Shown here: positions 48,774 to 59,514 of the stretch, in pieces | How positions within the stretch are numbered: position 1 is the stretch's first letter | Layout: each line of letters starts with the position of its first letter | DNA from: Bolinopsis microptera | Taxonomy: Eukaryota; Ctenophora; Tentaculata; Lobata; Bolinopsidae | DNA: 64,000 nucleotides | Direction of reading: 5' to 3' | Assembly: GCF_026151205.1 (NCBI RefSeq) | Contig: NC_087082.1 | Span: 7,137,908-7,201,907 of the forward strand | The notes under the pieces: model-generated | What the model was told of the DNA's origin: nothing | Databases searched by the model: none | Seen by the model: the letters and a program-made list of their open reading frames with translations, nothing else | Position numbers and translations under genes: made by a program

Positions 48774-49927
48774 TTACTTAGCAATACCGTCCACGCCGTA
48801 CTTTCTCTTTGCAGCGTCCAACTGTGCTTGTTTCTTTTCAGCATCTACTTTCTGGTACAGCTGAGGTAAAAGTCTTCTGTTAAGCAAAGGATTAATTGAA
48901 ATGTCAGATCACAAATGTTATTTTCTTCAATTCAATTCAATTTAAACAACTTTGTTACATAGGAGGCCTAGTATGATGCACGTCGTAACACCAACAAATC
49001 GGTGAGCTAGAGCTAGAAAACAGATCATTGCGTATCTGTTCTCTGGGACGGGCAGACAAAGTGATGACCTCAAGTTTTAAAAAAGCTAAATATCAACAGC
49101 ATTTAAAAGATAATAATAACAACCTTAGTAGATTGATAATATAAATAATAATAATTACCTTAGCAGATTGATAATATAAGACAAGGTATCTGTTAATAAT
49201 AATTACCTTAGTAGATTGATAATATAAGACAACAAGGTATCTGTTACACACGTTAAACCCTGACAAGTGGTCACAAGCATTCTTAGCGTCAAATATATCT
49301 TCGTACACTACAAATGCTGTCCCTTTCGTTTCTGGGTTCACTCCACTGAAATTTAAAGCTGTCAAAAATTCATAATATTATAACACGTCTATTCACTATT
49401 TAGTTGGGCCAGTATTTATGATTGAGTATTATGATGATACCCTGTACTTTATCAGCTATTTAGTCAGCTAATCCCACGTACAACACTGCAATATCATTAT
49501 TGTTATCATAAATATTATTATTATTAATTAATTACTATTATTTCACGACAATCTAAAACCGCTTCTATTAAACTTACACTCGGACTTGTCTGATTGGACC
49601 ATATTTTCCAAATATGTCGTATATTTCCTCTGCTGTGATTTTGTACGGCAGATTTCTGACGTATAGGATTCTGTTAACTTCTGGTGGTAAACGAACCTGG
49701 GAATAACGGGGTTTTAGGTTAAGAACATTTAAAAGTACATAAAATGCAATGACAGTAATATTACAATAATAATATAGCTCCTTAAAAAGTATTTTAAAAT
49801 ATGGACAAAATGCCAGAGGACAATGCTAGGTACATGGTACTACATGATGTAGTACCATGTACCTAGTATAATGATGTATTTTAATTAATGTACTTACATT
49901 GGTTCTCCTTGTTGCGGCTAAAGCCAT
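48774..49927 (-). CDS. SF3B6: U2 snRNP branch-site protein p14
   Basis: Four exons join in frame to 124 residues: 49898-49927, 49578-49696, 49207-49345 and 48774-48860. The RRM has [39 protein letters not shown] and [20 protein letters not shown], nearly identical to human SF3B6 (125 residues). p14 contacts the branch-point adenosine within the SF3b complex. Two truncated copies of the exon-3 end with donors follow in intron 3 at 49159-49194 and 49124-49143. Only the first donor (after TCTACTAAG) together with the acceptor CTCAG at 48861-48865 gives the conserved tail [21 protein letters not shown] strong acceptor-like TTTTTGCCACAG lies just before the ATG. Confidence 0.94.
49124..49194 (-). 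repeat. Two extra copies of the SF3B6 exon-3 end and donor
   Basis: The sequence TATATTATCAATCT(A/G)CTAAG that ends exon 3 recurs twice directly downstream in sense. The donors are GTAATT (copy 2) and GTTGTT (copy 3). Copy 2 also repeats AGATACCTTG and is preceded by AACAG, an acceptor-like dinucleotide context. Confidence 0.85.
49826..49866. repeat. Perfect palindrome, 20-base arms
   Basis: CTAGGTACATGGTACTACAT is followed by one unpaired base and its exact reverse complement. It lies in intron 1 of SF3B6, about 32 bases from the exon-1 donor in sense. It could extrude as a cruciform in DNA or fold in the pre-mRNA close to the 5' splice site. Confidence 0.95.
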
Positions 49928-50357
49928 GACTACTGTGGCAAAAATGTTAGTTATAGTGCGAAACATATAATAGATAACAGATAATAGAAACAACTAACTG
50001 GAATTTATGTTCAAATGTATTGCCATGTTAACGTTTTGATGATTGATTGAACAGAGTTCACGCTCTGTGCGTATTGAAGGGGGTGGGGGGTCGGGGGGTC
50101 TTGAGTAAACAAATGTAATGCCCACAAAGTAGTCACTTAAAAAGTTATGATTGACAAAAATTGTAAAAGAAACCATAAACCTTGCTCAATCTGAAATTTA
50201 ATAAATTAAAATATGATGGAGTAAGCAGACTTCCAGCCTTAAAATATTCTAAAAAAGCTGATCAAAGTAGACCAAAAAGCAGAGGCAGTCCATCATGAAA
50301 CCCAACCAAAAGTTTTATTGTGAATTGTTAAGCTAAAATTTGGAACAATTATCATGA

Positions 50358-51433
50358 TCATTGCTTGTCTTTCTTCCCCTTAGTTGCAACAACTCCTCCT
50401 TTCTTCGAAGTTTTATTAACTTTCTTATCAAATTTCTGTTTTGACATCGGCTTTTGAGTCTTTGGTTTGGGTCTTCTATTAGGGTCAAATTTCTTGCTCC
50501 GTGACTTAGCGATTTCCCAGCAAAAACTTCCTTATCACTACTCTTAGACTTTCTTCCTCTAAAACTATTCTGGGATTCTTCATTCTTTTTCGACTTCAGT
50601 TCTTTAGCTTTCTGTGTGTTTTCCAGAGTTAATTTCGACTTGCAGCGCTGGATTCTCAATTTTCTCCCATTTACTTCTACATTATCTTTGATTTTCATTG
50701 CAAACATAACACCTGCCGAATCCACAAATTTAACATAACCAATTCCTTTCCCAATATTAGTCTTAGCATCACGTAATAGTCGTACATACTCAATGTCACC
50801 ACATTGTGCGAGAGCAGCTCTAATATCCTCATCAGTTGCTGCAAATGGAATGTTGCCCAGAAATATTGAGTTTTTAGTATCCTCTTTTACTTCCTTCTTT
50901 GACTTGACTACTTTATCCACTCTGATGTTAAGATCATTAACTACTGAACCGTTCTTAGCCAAGGCTTTATCAAGACACTCCTCGTGCTCAAAAACAATGT
51001 AAGCATTCTTGCTGGTTGCATTTTCGTTGATTTTATTTGTTTTCAGGCAAACTTTCCGGCCAAGTTTCAGGTCACTTATTGCAACAGATCTAAATCTTAA
51101 ACTCTGTATTTTACCAAAGTCTGCAAATAATTTTCGAAGCTGCTTCCGTTTTAACCCTACAGGGAGATTTCCGACAAAAAGAGTTCGTTTATTTACTTCT
51201 AGCTGCTCTTCAGGAGAGAGCTGGGGGAATTTTGGTTCTTCTGGCTCAGCTTCGATGCTTTTATTCTTTTTAGGACGTTTCCCTGGAACAGAATCTGGTT
51301 TTGGAGCATAAACTTCCTCAACAGCCACTACAGCCGGAGCAGCAGCTGCAAATAAATCATTGGCAGGTTTCTGGTCAACAGTGGAACTAGCGTTGAGGAA
51401 GCTGCTTATATCACCAATTTTGTACCCATCCAT
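50358..51433 (-). CDS. RBM34: RNA-binding protein 34, with a single-base frameshift in the tail
   Basis: Start chosen at ATG 51431-51433 (MDGYKIGDISSFLNAS). An upstream in-frame ATG at 51481 is separated from it by a clear acceptor (TTATCAATTGCAG), so it is probably intronic. Two RRMs follow: RTLFVGNLPVGLKRKQLRKL and NSIFLGNIPFAATDEDIRAA, with the typical insertion in RRM1. RBM34 is a nucleolar protein linked to ribosome biogenesis. The annotated frame runs to 50333 with an un-family-like end. At the CCC of 50516-50518 a missing base would restore the family motif FxGExA and a Lys-rich tail (FDPNRRPKPK and onward) ending at TGA 50358-50360. I give the coordinates of that version. Confidence 0.88.
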
Positions 51434-51866
51434 ATTTAAACACCGAGCCTTGACCTGCAATTGATAAATTAGAACTCCCAAAAGGTAATAGAAATGAAAG
51501 TAGAAATGTTCGTTCTGATCACTTACGTATAATGCAAATGTATTTTTGGGCCTTATTTAATGTAACATTGACTGGCATCTTCTGACTTACAATTAAATGC
51601 TTGCGCTTATTATGCCAGAATTAAAATTTGAACAGATCTAAAATTTGACTTGCAATAGGAAAATACTCGTAATAAAACAGCTTTTAATTCCATTTTAAAC
51701 AAGGAAATGTTTCAAATAACTTACAAACATTAGATGACGTGTCAACAAATAACATTAAATTGAGGTAAACAATTTCACCAAATTTATCTTTTACAATACC
51801 CTCTGTGCAATGATAAAATTGTATAGAAAATTATCAACATCAACATTAAATTGGAGTTATTTCGAA

Positions 51867-54083
51867 TCATAGCTTCAGAGAGAACTTGTGACTGGATGCT
51901 TTGGTCTGAGCATCTGCGTGGGACTGAAATAATACCTGTTACTGGAGTATTATACATAGATTATTAATTATGACGGTCAAAACGAATCGAAAATCACAGA
52001 AGATATCGGCCGTTCATAAGAATTATATTTGAGTAAAAAAAAAATGAATAATAATTTTTACCTCATAATGGATGTTTATGTTAGAAGGTAGCCCCAGGGT
52101 GTTCTTGAACTTCAGTCTAAAAATGAATCAATAAATAACACCATATTCGACACAGCAAAATCAAAACCACATCACGACACTGACAAATAGTACACATTTA
52201 AACTTCAGTAAAACAGAATTAGTGGTATTAATGATAACACGCCAAGGAACAGGATAATTCGTACCCGATGCTCTGCACTGAGTTCAGATTGTTAGTGTCT
52301 GCTACCCATATAGCTAATCTGTCGTTCCTTGCTCGTCGCTGTAGTACTACTCCATTCACCTCATTTGAATACTCGTCAAATTGTTCCCCAGCCATGCTCA
52401 TCAACTGCAGGTGACCAAATTAGATACAAAATATTTAACGAATTTCTGATTTTCAAATGCAGAAGATTACATGCAAATGTAAAAACAAAATACATGCAGC
52501 ATCATAGTCAGCATGATAATGACAGGAACCAATTATGTAATTAAAAGTTCTCAATTTCTTACGGATTTCTTATCAATAATCCATAAGAGGACGTAGCCCA
52601 AGAATCTTGCCCATAGATCATTTGCTAAATCCTTCAATACTTCAAAATTTGCAATTTCACGATGCAGCTAGTAAAAGCATGGCAGTTTGCATAAAAGTTT
52701 GTTCATTACTTGTCACTTATCACACACGCTTTGAGAAACAAAACCTTTTCTCACCATTTCCTTCCAATTATCATCAAGGCTGCCTTGGTGCTTTTGCTGA
52801 ACGTTGTAGCGCCATTTTCCACCCTTACAATTCCGTGGGTCTTCCCACATAGGGCTTATCCCCTCCTAAAATAGATATGCGTACAATTACAATAAAAAGG
52901 AGAAAGAAATCTTACCATTTCCATCCACTGCTTGTCTAATGACATCGTTTTTTGAGCAGCGTACACCCATCTACCTCCCTTTAAATTTCGCTTATCCTCC
53001 CACATGGGCTGAATCCCCTCCTAAAGGAAAGGAACTTCAGGTTGTCGGGTCTCAAGCAATTTAACAAGTTAACACATCTTTTTGGAAGGCATCGAGTTGT
53101 CCGCAATTAACATAATCAAATTTTAGAATGACCGAGAAATATTTTTTCAAGACGTGAATCTGAAAAAAGCTGAATTAAAATGACACATTGAAGTACTTGA
53201 AATTACTTGAAATTACTAGAAGTACTTGAAATTGAAGCTGATCTGATTTAAAAGTGAGCTTATCTAGCCAAGGTTTATTTACCACATTGTGCTAAATTGT
53301 GTCTAATAGATTAATTAAAGATTTAATATGGTACCTAAGTTGTCTGGTTAACAGTTCAGCTGATTACAATACCATCTTATCATCACTTTCAAATTAGAAT
53401 TGACTTACAAAATAATTTAAATTAAGAACTATACCTTGAAAACAGAGTATTCACATTTCACTGCAAGCTTGGAGGGTGGCATGATGAAGTTATAGAGTGC
53501 CCAAAAGTCTTCAACAGTGGTGAACGATGCTACTTTCTTGTAACATTCAATCCAATCCTTATCTTTCTCTTCCTTGAAGAACCAGAGAGTCCATGCATTT
53601 TCGAGTGGGTGTTTTTTGGGAGCTTCCACAACCTTTTCTTCAGCTGAAGCCAGTATCTGAAAAAAATACATTTTTAGTTTTATGGTTGTTATTAGGTAGT
53701 TACAAAACTTTGTCCTTTGCAACCAATTGTATTTACCAGAGTTAAAACCTTGCATGGTGCTTGAATCTATTGGATCAAGTCTTGAACTAGGTTGTCGTTT
53801 GGTGTGAGCAATAGCGAACAGCACGCACACTCCTTTGCCCTGTCAACCTATATCTAATCTATTCAAAGAGTGACAGCCATACTACACATTGAATTAGGAT
53901 TCCATTAAATATCAATTATTGATTTATTGTAAACTTGTTGATTCTGTAATAAATGGCATAAAATTGAAATTTTGGTTTAATTGAAATTTTTGTTTAACTG
54001 ATTAAGAAAAGCATAGAATATAATAAATAATAGACCGCTCTTACCTCAACAGCTGCAGCTTTTTCCACTTCAATAGCTGCCAT
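51867..54083 (-). CDS. EIF4E: Translation initiation factor eIF4E with a tandem alternative exon pair
   Basis: Common exons: 54045-54083, 53435-53656, 52265-52404, 52062-52116 and 51867-51923. Between the second and third of these lie two alternatives, 52916-53020 (A, 35 codons) and 52755-52865 (B, 37 codons). Either gives an intact protein of 205 or 207 residues. Family marks: HPLENAWTLWFFKEEKDKDW (includes the first cap-stacking Trp) and TVEDFWALYNFI (eIF4G-binding face). The A/B exon encodes the second cap-stacking Trp and adjacent Glu (MWED). The tail is SHADAQTKASSHKFS. eIF4E binds the mRNA 5' cap and recruits eIF4G. A strong acceptor-like TTTTCCTACAG lies 9 bases before the ATG. Confidence 0.93.
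52755..53020 (-). other. Duplicated, probably mutually exclusive exons of EIF4E
   Basis: Exon A (52916-53020) reads EGIQPMWEDKRNLKGGRWVY and onward to QWMEM. Exon B (52755-52865) reads EGISPMWEDPRNCKGGKWRY and onward to NWKEM. Both have phase 0 at each end, good AG acceptors (TTTCCTTTAG, ATTTTAG) and donors (GTAAGA, GTGAGA). The intron between them is only 50 bases, which may be too short to splice A directly to B. Both keep the cap-stacking Trp-Glu; exon A keeps the Arg that contacts the cap phosphates in mammalian eIF4E (Arg112), and exon B has Lys there. An open stretch at about 52570-52671 with splice-like ends is unrelated to eIF4E and I do not count it. Confidence 0.85.
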
Positions 54084-55089
54084 TTCAAATGTACTGTAGG
54101 AAAATATAAATTAACATGTTTAACTATACTTACACAATAAACTTTCATGAATAGAGAAACAAGTTTAATATCTAGAAACAAATTTTCAATTTTGTCCTTT
54201 ATTTACAATGAAATAAATATAATAATAATAATAAATTGAAATTAAATAACACCGCTTTTAAGATAAAACTTATACTCAGCAGTGTTTGAACTAGTCATCC
54301 CAGAAAATATCATGAATACTGAGCTAAAAGATTCGATACCTTATGCTTGAAAATATAACGTCAATACTAAAGCCCGAAAATGGTAATTAAATTTATTATG
54401 CAAAGATAAAATATTAAGTATGACCAGAATAGTTATCGATAAAGTTTTTCAAGTTCATCTGGGGACAGTTTGAAAAGGTACGTTTTAAAAAAAGTTTTAA
54501 AAGATTCCAAAAATTGAGCTGAGGTGATGGTAACAGGCGGACGATATAATAAAATAAATACTTGATAAAATCTATAAGCTTCCATGTTGGCAATTTAAAA
54601 AAGAAAAATATAACCACAATTCAATAACATGTTTCACCATGAGCTTGACCTGAGCTGGGCATTTTGCAAAATAATTAATATTATCGACGAAAACATACAG
54701 TACACCTAAAATGGAAAACTCTAGCTCCCTGTTCCATTAATTGAATTGGAAATATAAAATTTGAGAGCAAAATAGTTAAAATCATAAATAATAACTATCT
54801 ACTTGTACTATACAATTGAGTGTGCACCAAGGTCAATTTGAGAAGTATTTGATATGTGATTATAGAGCTGCTGGACCAACTTAATGACCAATGTCAAAAA
54901 CGGATGTGCATGAGGCAGGTAACTTGCACAAACATGTATTGGAATCTTCGAATGAGTAATAACAGTATATCATCTGACAATTTGCAGGTCTCAAATGTGA
55001 AGCATGCCCCCTCCCCCCCCCCGGGGGCCCCCCCTGTCGAAAATGTGACCCCCTAAAATTGAGCAAATTAAGTGATTTTATAGGATAAT
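54084..55089. other. Intergenic stretch upstream of EIF4E
   Basis: No gene seen. It presumably holds the EIF4E promoter. Near 55011-55035 there is a C-run followed by GGGGGCC, close to the 3' end of the first LINE copy. Confidence 0.4.
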
Positions 55090-55157
55090 AAAAGTAGAGT
55101 AAAGTAAAATGTATGACATCACATCATCACACATGTCTACAAAATATCATCGCATTA

Positions 55158-58045
55158 TTGGGGGGGGGGGGGGTCTTTTTTCGAAAAGATAGGGTACGGA
55201 GACATGTCCTGGAGACATTGGAGACATTGGAGACACAGCTTTTGGAGACATTGGAGACAAAGCTTTTGGAGACATTGGAGACACTGGAGACGTAGATGTA
55301 TGATTGTGCCACACCCCCCACCTAAATGATGAAAGGACTATTACATCCATCATTACATTCCCTGTACAGCAATTCAGGAGGAGGAGGAAGAGGAGAACGA
55401 CTGAGGAGGAGAACGACTGAGGAGGAGAACGATTGAGGAGGAGAACGACTGAGGAGGAGAAGGAGGAGGAAGAGGACCCAGGAGGAGGGGGACCCAGGAG
55501 AAGGAGGACCCAGGAGGAGGACCCAGGAAAAGGCCCCAAGAGGAGGATGAGGAGGAGGAGGACTGTTGAGGACTGATGGGGAGGACTGAGGAGGAGGAGG
55601 ACTGAGGAGGGGAGGAGGAAGAGGACTGAAGAGGATCAGGAAGACCCAGGAGGAGGACCCAGGAGGAGGAGGAGGACTGAGGAGGAGGACTGAGGAGGAT
55701 GACTGAGGAGGAGGAGGACTGAGGAGTAGGAGGAGGACTGAGAAGGAGGAGGACTGAGGAGAACTGAGGAAGAGGAGGAGGAGTGAATAGGAGGAGGAGG
55801 GGGACTGGGGAGGACTGAGGAGGAGGAGGACTAAGGAGAAGGACGAGGAGGAGTACTGAGGAGGATGGCTGAGGCTGAAGAGGATGACTGAGGAGGATGA
55901 CTGAGAGGGAGGAGGAGGAGGAGGAGAAGGACTGAGGAGAAGGAGGAGGACCTAGGAGGAGGAGGACCCAGGAGGAGGACTTAGGAGGACTCAGGAGGAG
56001 GAGGAGGACTCAGGAGGAGGACTCAGGAAGAGGACTGAGGAGGACTGAGAAGGAGGAGGACTGAGGAGTACTGAGGAAGATGGCTGAGGAGGATGACTGA
56101 GAGGGAGGAGGAGGAGAAGAAGGACTGAGGAGAAGGAGAAAGAGGAGGACCTAGGAGGAAGAGGACTGAAGAGGATCAGGAAGACCCAGGAGGAGGACCC
56201 AGGAGGAGGAGGAGGACTGAGGAGGATGACTGAGGAGGAGGAGGACTGAGGAGTAGGAGGAGGACTGAGAAGGAGGAGGACTGAGGAGAACTGAGGAAGA
56301 GGAGGAGGAGTGAATAGGAGGAGGAGTGGGACTGGGGAGGACTGAGGAGGAGGAGGACTAAGGAGAAGGATGAGGAGGAGTACTGAGGAGGATGGCTGAG
56401 GCTGAAGAGGATGACTGAGGAGGATGACTGAGAGGGAGGAGGAGGAGGAGAAGGACTGAGGAGAAGGAGGAGGACCTAGGAGGAGGAGGACCCAGGAGGA
56501 GGACTTAGGAGGACTCAGGAGGAGGAGGACTCAGGAGGAGGACTCAGGAAGAGGACTGAGGAGGACTGAGAAGGAGGAGGACTGAGGAGTACTGAGGAAG
56601 ATGGCTGAGGAGGATGACTGAGAGGGAGGAGGAGGAGAAGAAGGACTGAGGAGAAGGAGAAAGAGGAGGACCTAGGAGGAAGAGGACCCAGGAGGAGGAC
56701 TCAGGAGGAAGAGGAGGAGGAGGACTCAGGAGGACTGAGAAGGAGGAGGACTGAGGAGAACTGAGGAGGAGGAGGACTAAGGAGAAGGATGAGGACTGAG
56801 GACTGAGGAGGAGGACTGAGGAGTACTGAGGAGGATGGCTGAGGAGGATGACTGAGGAGGAGAACTGAGGAGGAGGAGGAGGAGTGAATAGGAGAAGGAG
56901 GGGGACTCGGGAGGACTGAGGAGGAGGAGGACTAAGGAGAAGGATGAGGACTGAGGACTGAGGAGGAGGACTGAGGAGTACTGAGGAGGATGGCTGAGGA
57001 GGATGGCTGAGGAGGATGGCTGAGGAGGATGGCTGAGGAAGATGACTAAGGAGGATGACTGAGAGGGAGGAGGAGGAGGAGGAGGAGAAGGACTGAGGAG
57101 GAGGAGGAGGAGGAGAAGGAGGAGGACTCAGGAGGACTCAGGAGGAGGACTCAGGAAAAGGACTCAGGAGGAGGACTGAGAAGGAGGAGGACTGAGGAGA
57201 ACTGAAGAGGAGGAGGAGGACTGAATAGGAGGAGGGGGAGGGGGACTGGGGGAGGACTGAGGAGGAGGGGGACTTGAAGAGGACTTAGGAGGAGGAGGAC
57301 TGACGAGAAGGATGAGGAGGACTGATGATTGAGGAGGAAGAGGAAGAGGATAAAGAAGAGGAGGAGGAGGAGGAGGAGCCAGGAAGAGGAGCCAGGAGGA
57401 GGAGGAGAACGACTGAGGAGGACTGAGGAGGAGGTGGAAGAGGAGAAGGAGGAGGACTCAGGAGGACTCAGGAGGAGGACTCAGGAAAAGGACTCAGGAG
57501 GAGGACTGAGAAGGAGGAGGACTGAGGAGAACTGAAGAGGAGGAGGAGGACTGAATAGGAGGAGGAGGGGGAGGGGGACTGGGGGAGGACTGAGGAGGAG
57601 GGGGACTTGAAGAGGACTTAGGAGGAGGAGGACTGACGAGAAGGATGAGGAGGACTGATGATTGAGGAGGAGGAGAAGGACTGAGGAGGAGGAGGAGGAG
57701 GAGAAGGAGGAGGACTCAGGAGGACTCAGGAGGAGGACTCAGGAAAAGGACTCAGGAGGAGGACTGAGAAGGAGGAGGACTGAGGAGAACTGAAGAGGAG
57801 GAGGAGGACTGAATAGGAGGAGGAGGGGGAGGGGGACTGGGGGAGGACTGAGGAGGAGGGGGACTTAAAGAGGACTTAGGAGGAGGAGGACTGACGAGAA
57901 GGATGAGGAGGACTGATGATTGAGGAGGAAGAGGAAGAGGATAAAGAGGAGGAGGAGGAGGAGGAGCCAGGAAGAGGAGCCAGGAGGAGGAGGAGAACGA
58001 CTGAGGAGGACTGAGGAGGAGGCGGAAGAGGAGGAGGAAGAGGAG

Positions 58046-58077
<32 letters not shown>

Positions 58078-58328
58078 TAAATGTTATTGCCATTTTGTTA
58101 TTTTTTGTCCGTTTTTGTCTGCTCTATTTTTTGTCCGTTTTGAAAATATAGGGTACCAAACGGACAAAAAACATGATCCCCCTAATATCCATATTATGTC
58201 CCCAATATTCCCAATGTCTCCAAAAGCTGTGTCTCCAATGTCTCCAATGTCTCCAATGTCTCCAATTTCTTTGTCTTTTTCGAAAAGATAAGGTGCGGGA
58301 GACATTGGAGACATGTCACCCCCCCCCC
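55158..58328. mobile_element. 3.2-kb inserted element with G-tract ends and inverted GGAGACATT repeats
   Basis: The left end is a 14-base G-run (55160-55173) and the right end a 10-base C-run (58319-58328). The LINE sequence on both sides has ATTAT (55154-55158 and 58329-58333), a 4-5 bp target duplication; LINE copy 2 has an empty site here at about 62149. Inside each end are inverted arrays of GGAGACATT, including GGAGACACAGCTTTTGGAGA in the same order at 55223-55260 and, reversed, at 58200-58240. A TTTTTCGAAAAGATA motif occurs near each end. The core is the purine satellite. No coding region for transposition is visible. Confidence 0.7.
55374..58072 (+). repeat. 2.7-kb purine-strand satellite (AGGAGGACTG family)
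   Basis: Almost every base on the plus strand is A or G, apart from regular ACTGAGG, ACTCAGG, ACCCAGG and GATGACTGAGG units. Segments of several hundred bases recur in order; for example the GGAAGACCCAGGAGGAGGAC block at about 55637 recurs near 56178, and the ACTGATGATTGAGGAGG block recurs near 57325, 57650 and 57915. Apparent open frames are repeat artefacts. Confidence 0.95.
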
Positions 58329-58751
58329 ATTATGTGAAAAAAAATATAATAAATATTTCCCACCAACATTAATTATTTATCAAATACAATATTTTTCAAA
58401 TTTATCAAAAACATTATCCTATTTTAAAAACTTCCCAGTGGAATAAAGATTTACAAAACGCTTCTTTCCCACATTAGGATTGAACCAAAGATAATTGTTA
58501 TGTTTCTCTTTATAACTGACATAACTGGCTCCCTCAATTCTTATTAAAACCTAAAACTGTCACAGAGTTCTTGACGTTGGGAGGGAGTTTATTCCAATAT
58601 GGAATAACTCGCTCCGGGAGAAAAGACTTCTGGATATTCTTTACTTTAGTTAAACTTCAACTGCATCTATTGCTTGCAACAAGATTAAGACCGGATCTGC
58701 CAGTTCTAAACATCCCCGATCCATAATCAGTTAACCTACTTGTTACTTTAA

Positions 58752-59514
58752 GGGGGGGGGGGGGGGGGGGGGGGTTCACCCTGATTTTTTTGTGAAACTT
58801 GGTTTCGAGATAGCAGTTGACCAACAAACTAGGACCAAACTGGAATTTGGCCGCCAAATTTTTTTAAAGGCCTAACTCAAAATTCTGTCCCAAAACTTAA
58901 GGTCATGAGACAATTCTACGTTGATTCTGAAAATTTCATGAAAAAATATTGACACCCTATTGAGTTCTATTGTTTTGAGCGAAGTCAGTTTTGCAAATAT
59001 TGCGAACTGAGATATGGGCAATTTTGTTCATTTTTTGCGATTATTTGAACATAGAATCCACAATTAGGTAGATACTGAGCTGATAATCATAGATAATGTG
59101 TAGTATAGGCTTACCTTCCATATAAAGTTGGTTTCATTCAAAAATATTGAAATTTCACCAATTTATGGGCCAAAATCGATCAAATTTGGTGCGTATGCCC
59201 AAATATGGTCATATGGTTTTTTGCTCATAAATCAGTCATTTTTTGTCTGATCTTGATGAAAATTCATATACGAGTTCAGGGAACCACTAGCTACAAGTAG
59301 AGCACCTAAAATCTGGATTTTGGGCATGTTCAGGGTATTTGGCTAAATTGGGCCTAATTTGGACCAAATATGGGCGTGGCTGCCCCGCGGGCACCGTTTG
59401 GCGGTTGGGGTTCGGAACCCCCTCAAAAGTTTGGTCACTGGTCCTAGTTTGTTGGTCAACTGCTATCTCGAAACCAAGTTTCACAAAAAAATCAGGGTGA
59501 ACCCCCCCCCCCCC
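58752..59514. mobile_element. 763-bp inverted-repeat element at a TTAA site (piggyBac-like MITE)
   Basis: Terminal inverted repeats: a G-run (23 bases left, 13 right) followed by 63 identical bases beginning TTCACCCTGATTTTTTTGTG, at 58752-58837 and 59439-59514. TTAA flanks both ends (58748-58751, 59515-59518). The element interrupts LINE copy 1; copy 2 reads through at about 62661-62675 (CCTTAAAAGCTTCAATA). TTAA duplication is the mark of piggyBac-type transposition. There is no transposase. The G-run length difference suggests slippage. Confidence 0.85.

Noticed and set aside
52570-52671. Open stretch in the EIF4E intron with an acceptor-like start and donor-like end, possible third exon
   Set aside because: Its product does not resemble eIF4E, and the exons on either side already join to give the conserved sequence without it.
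55147-58093. Several open frames of Pro/Ser/Leu or Arg/Glu runs
   Set aside because: They are translations of the purine satellite and its ends, in several frames at once, and not proteins.
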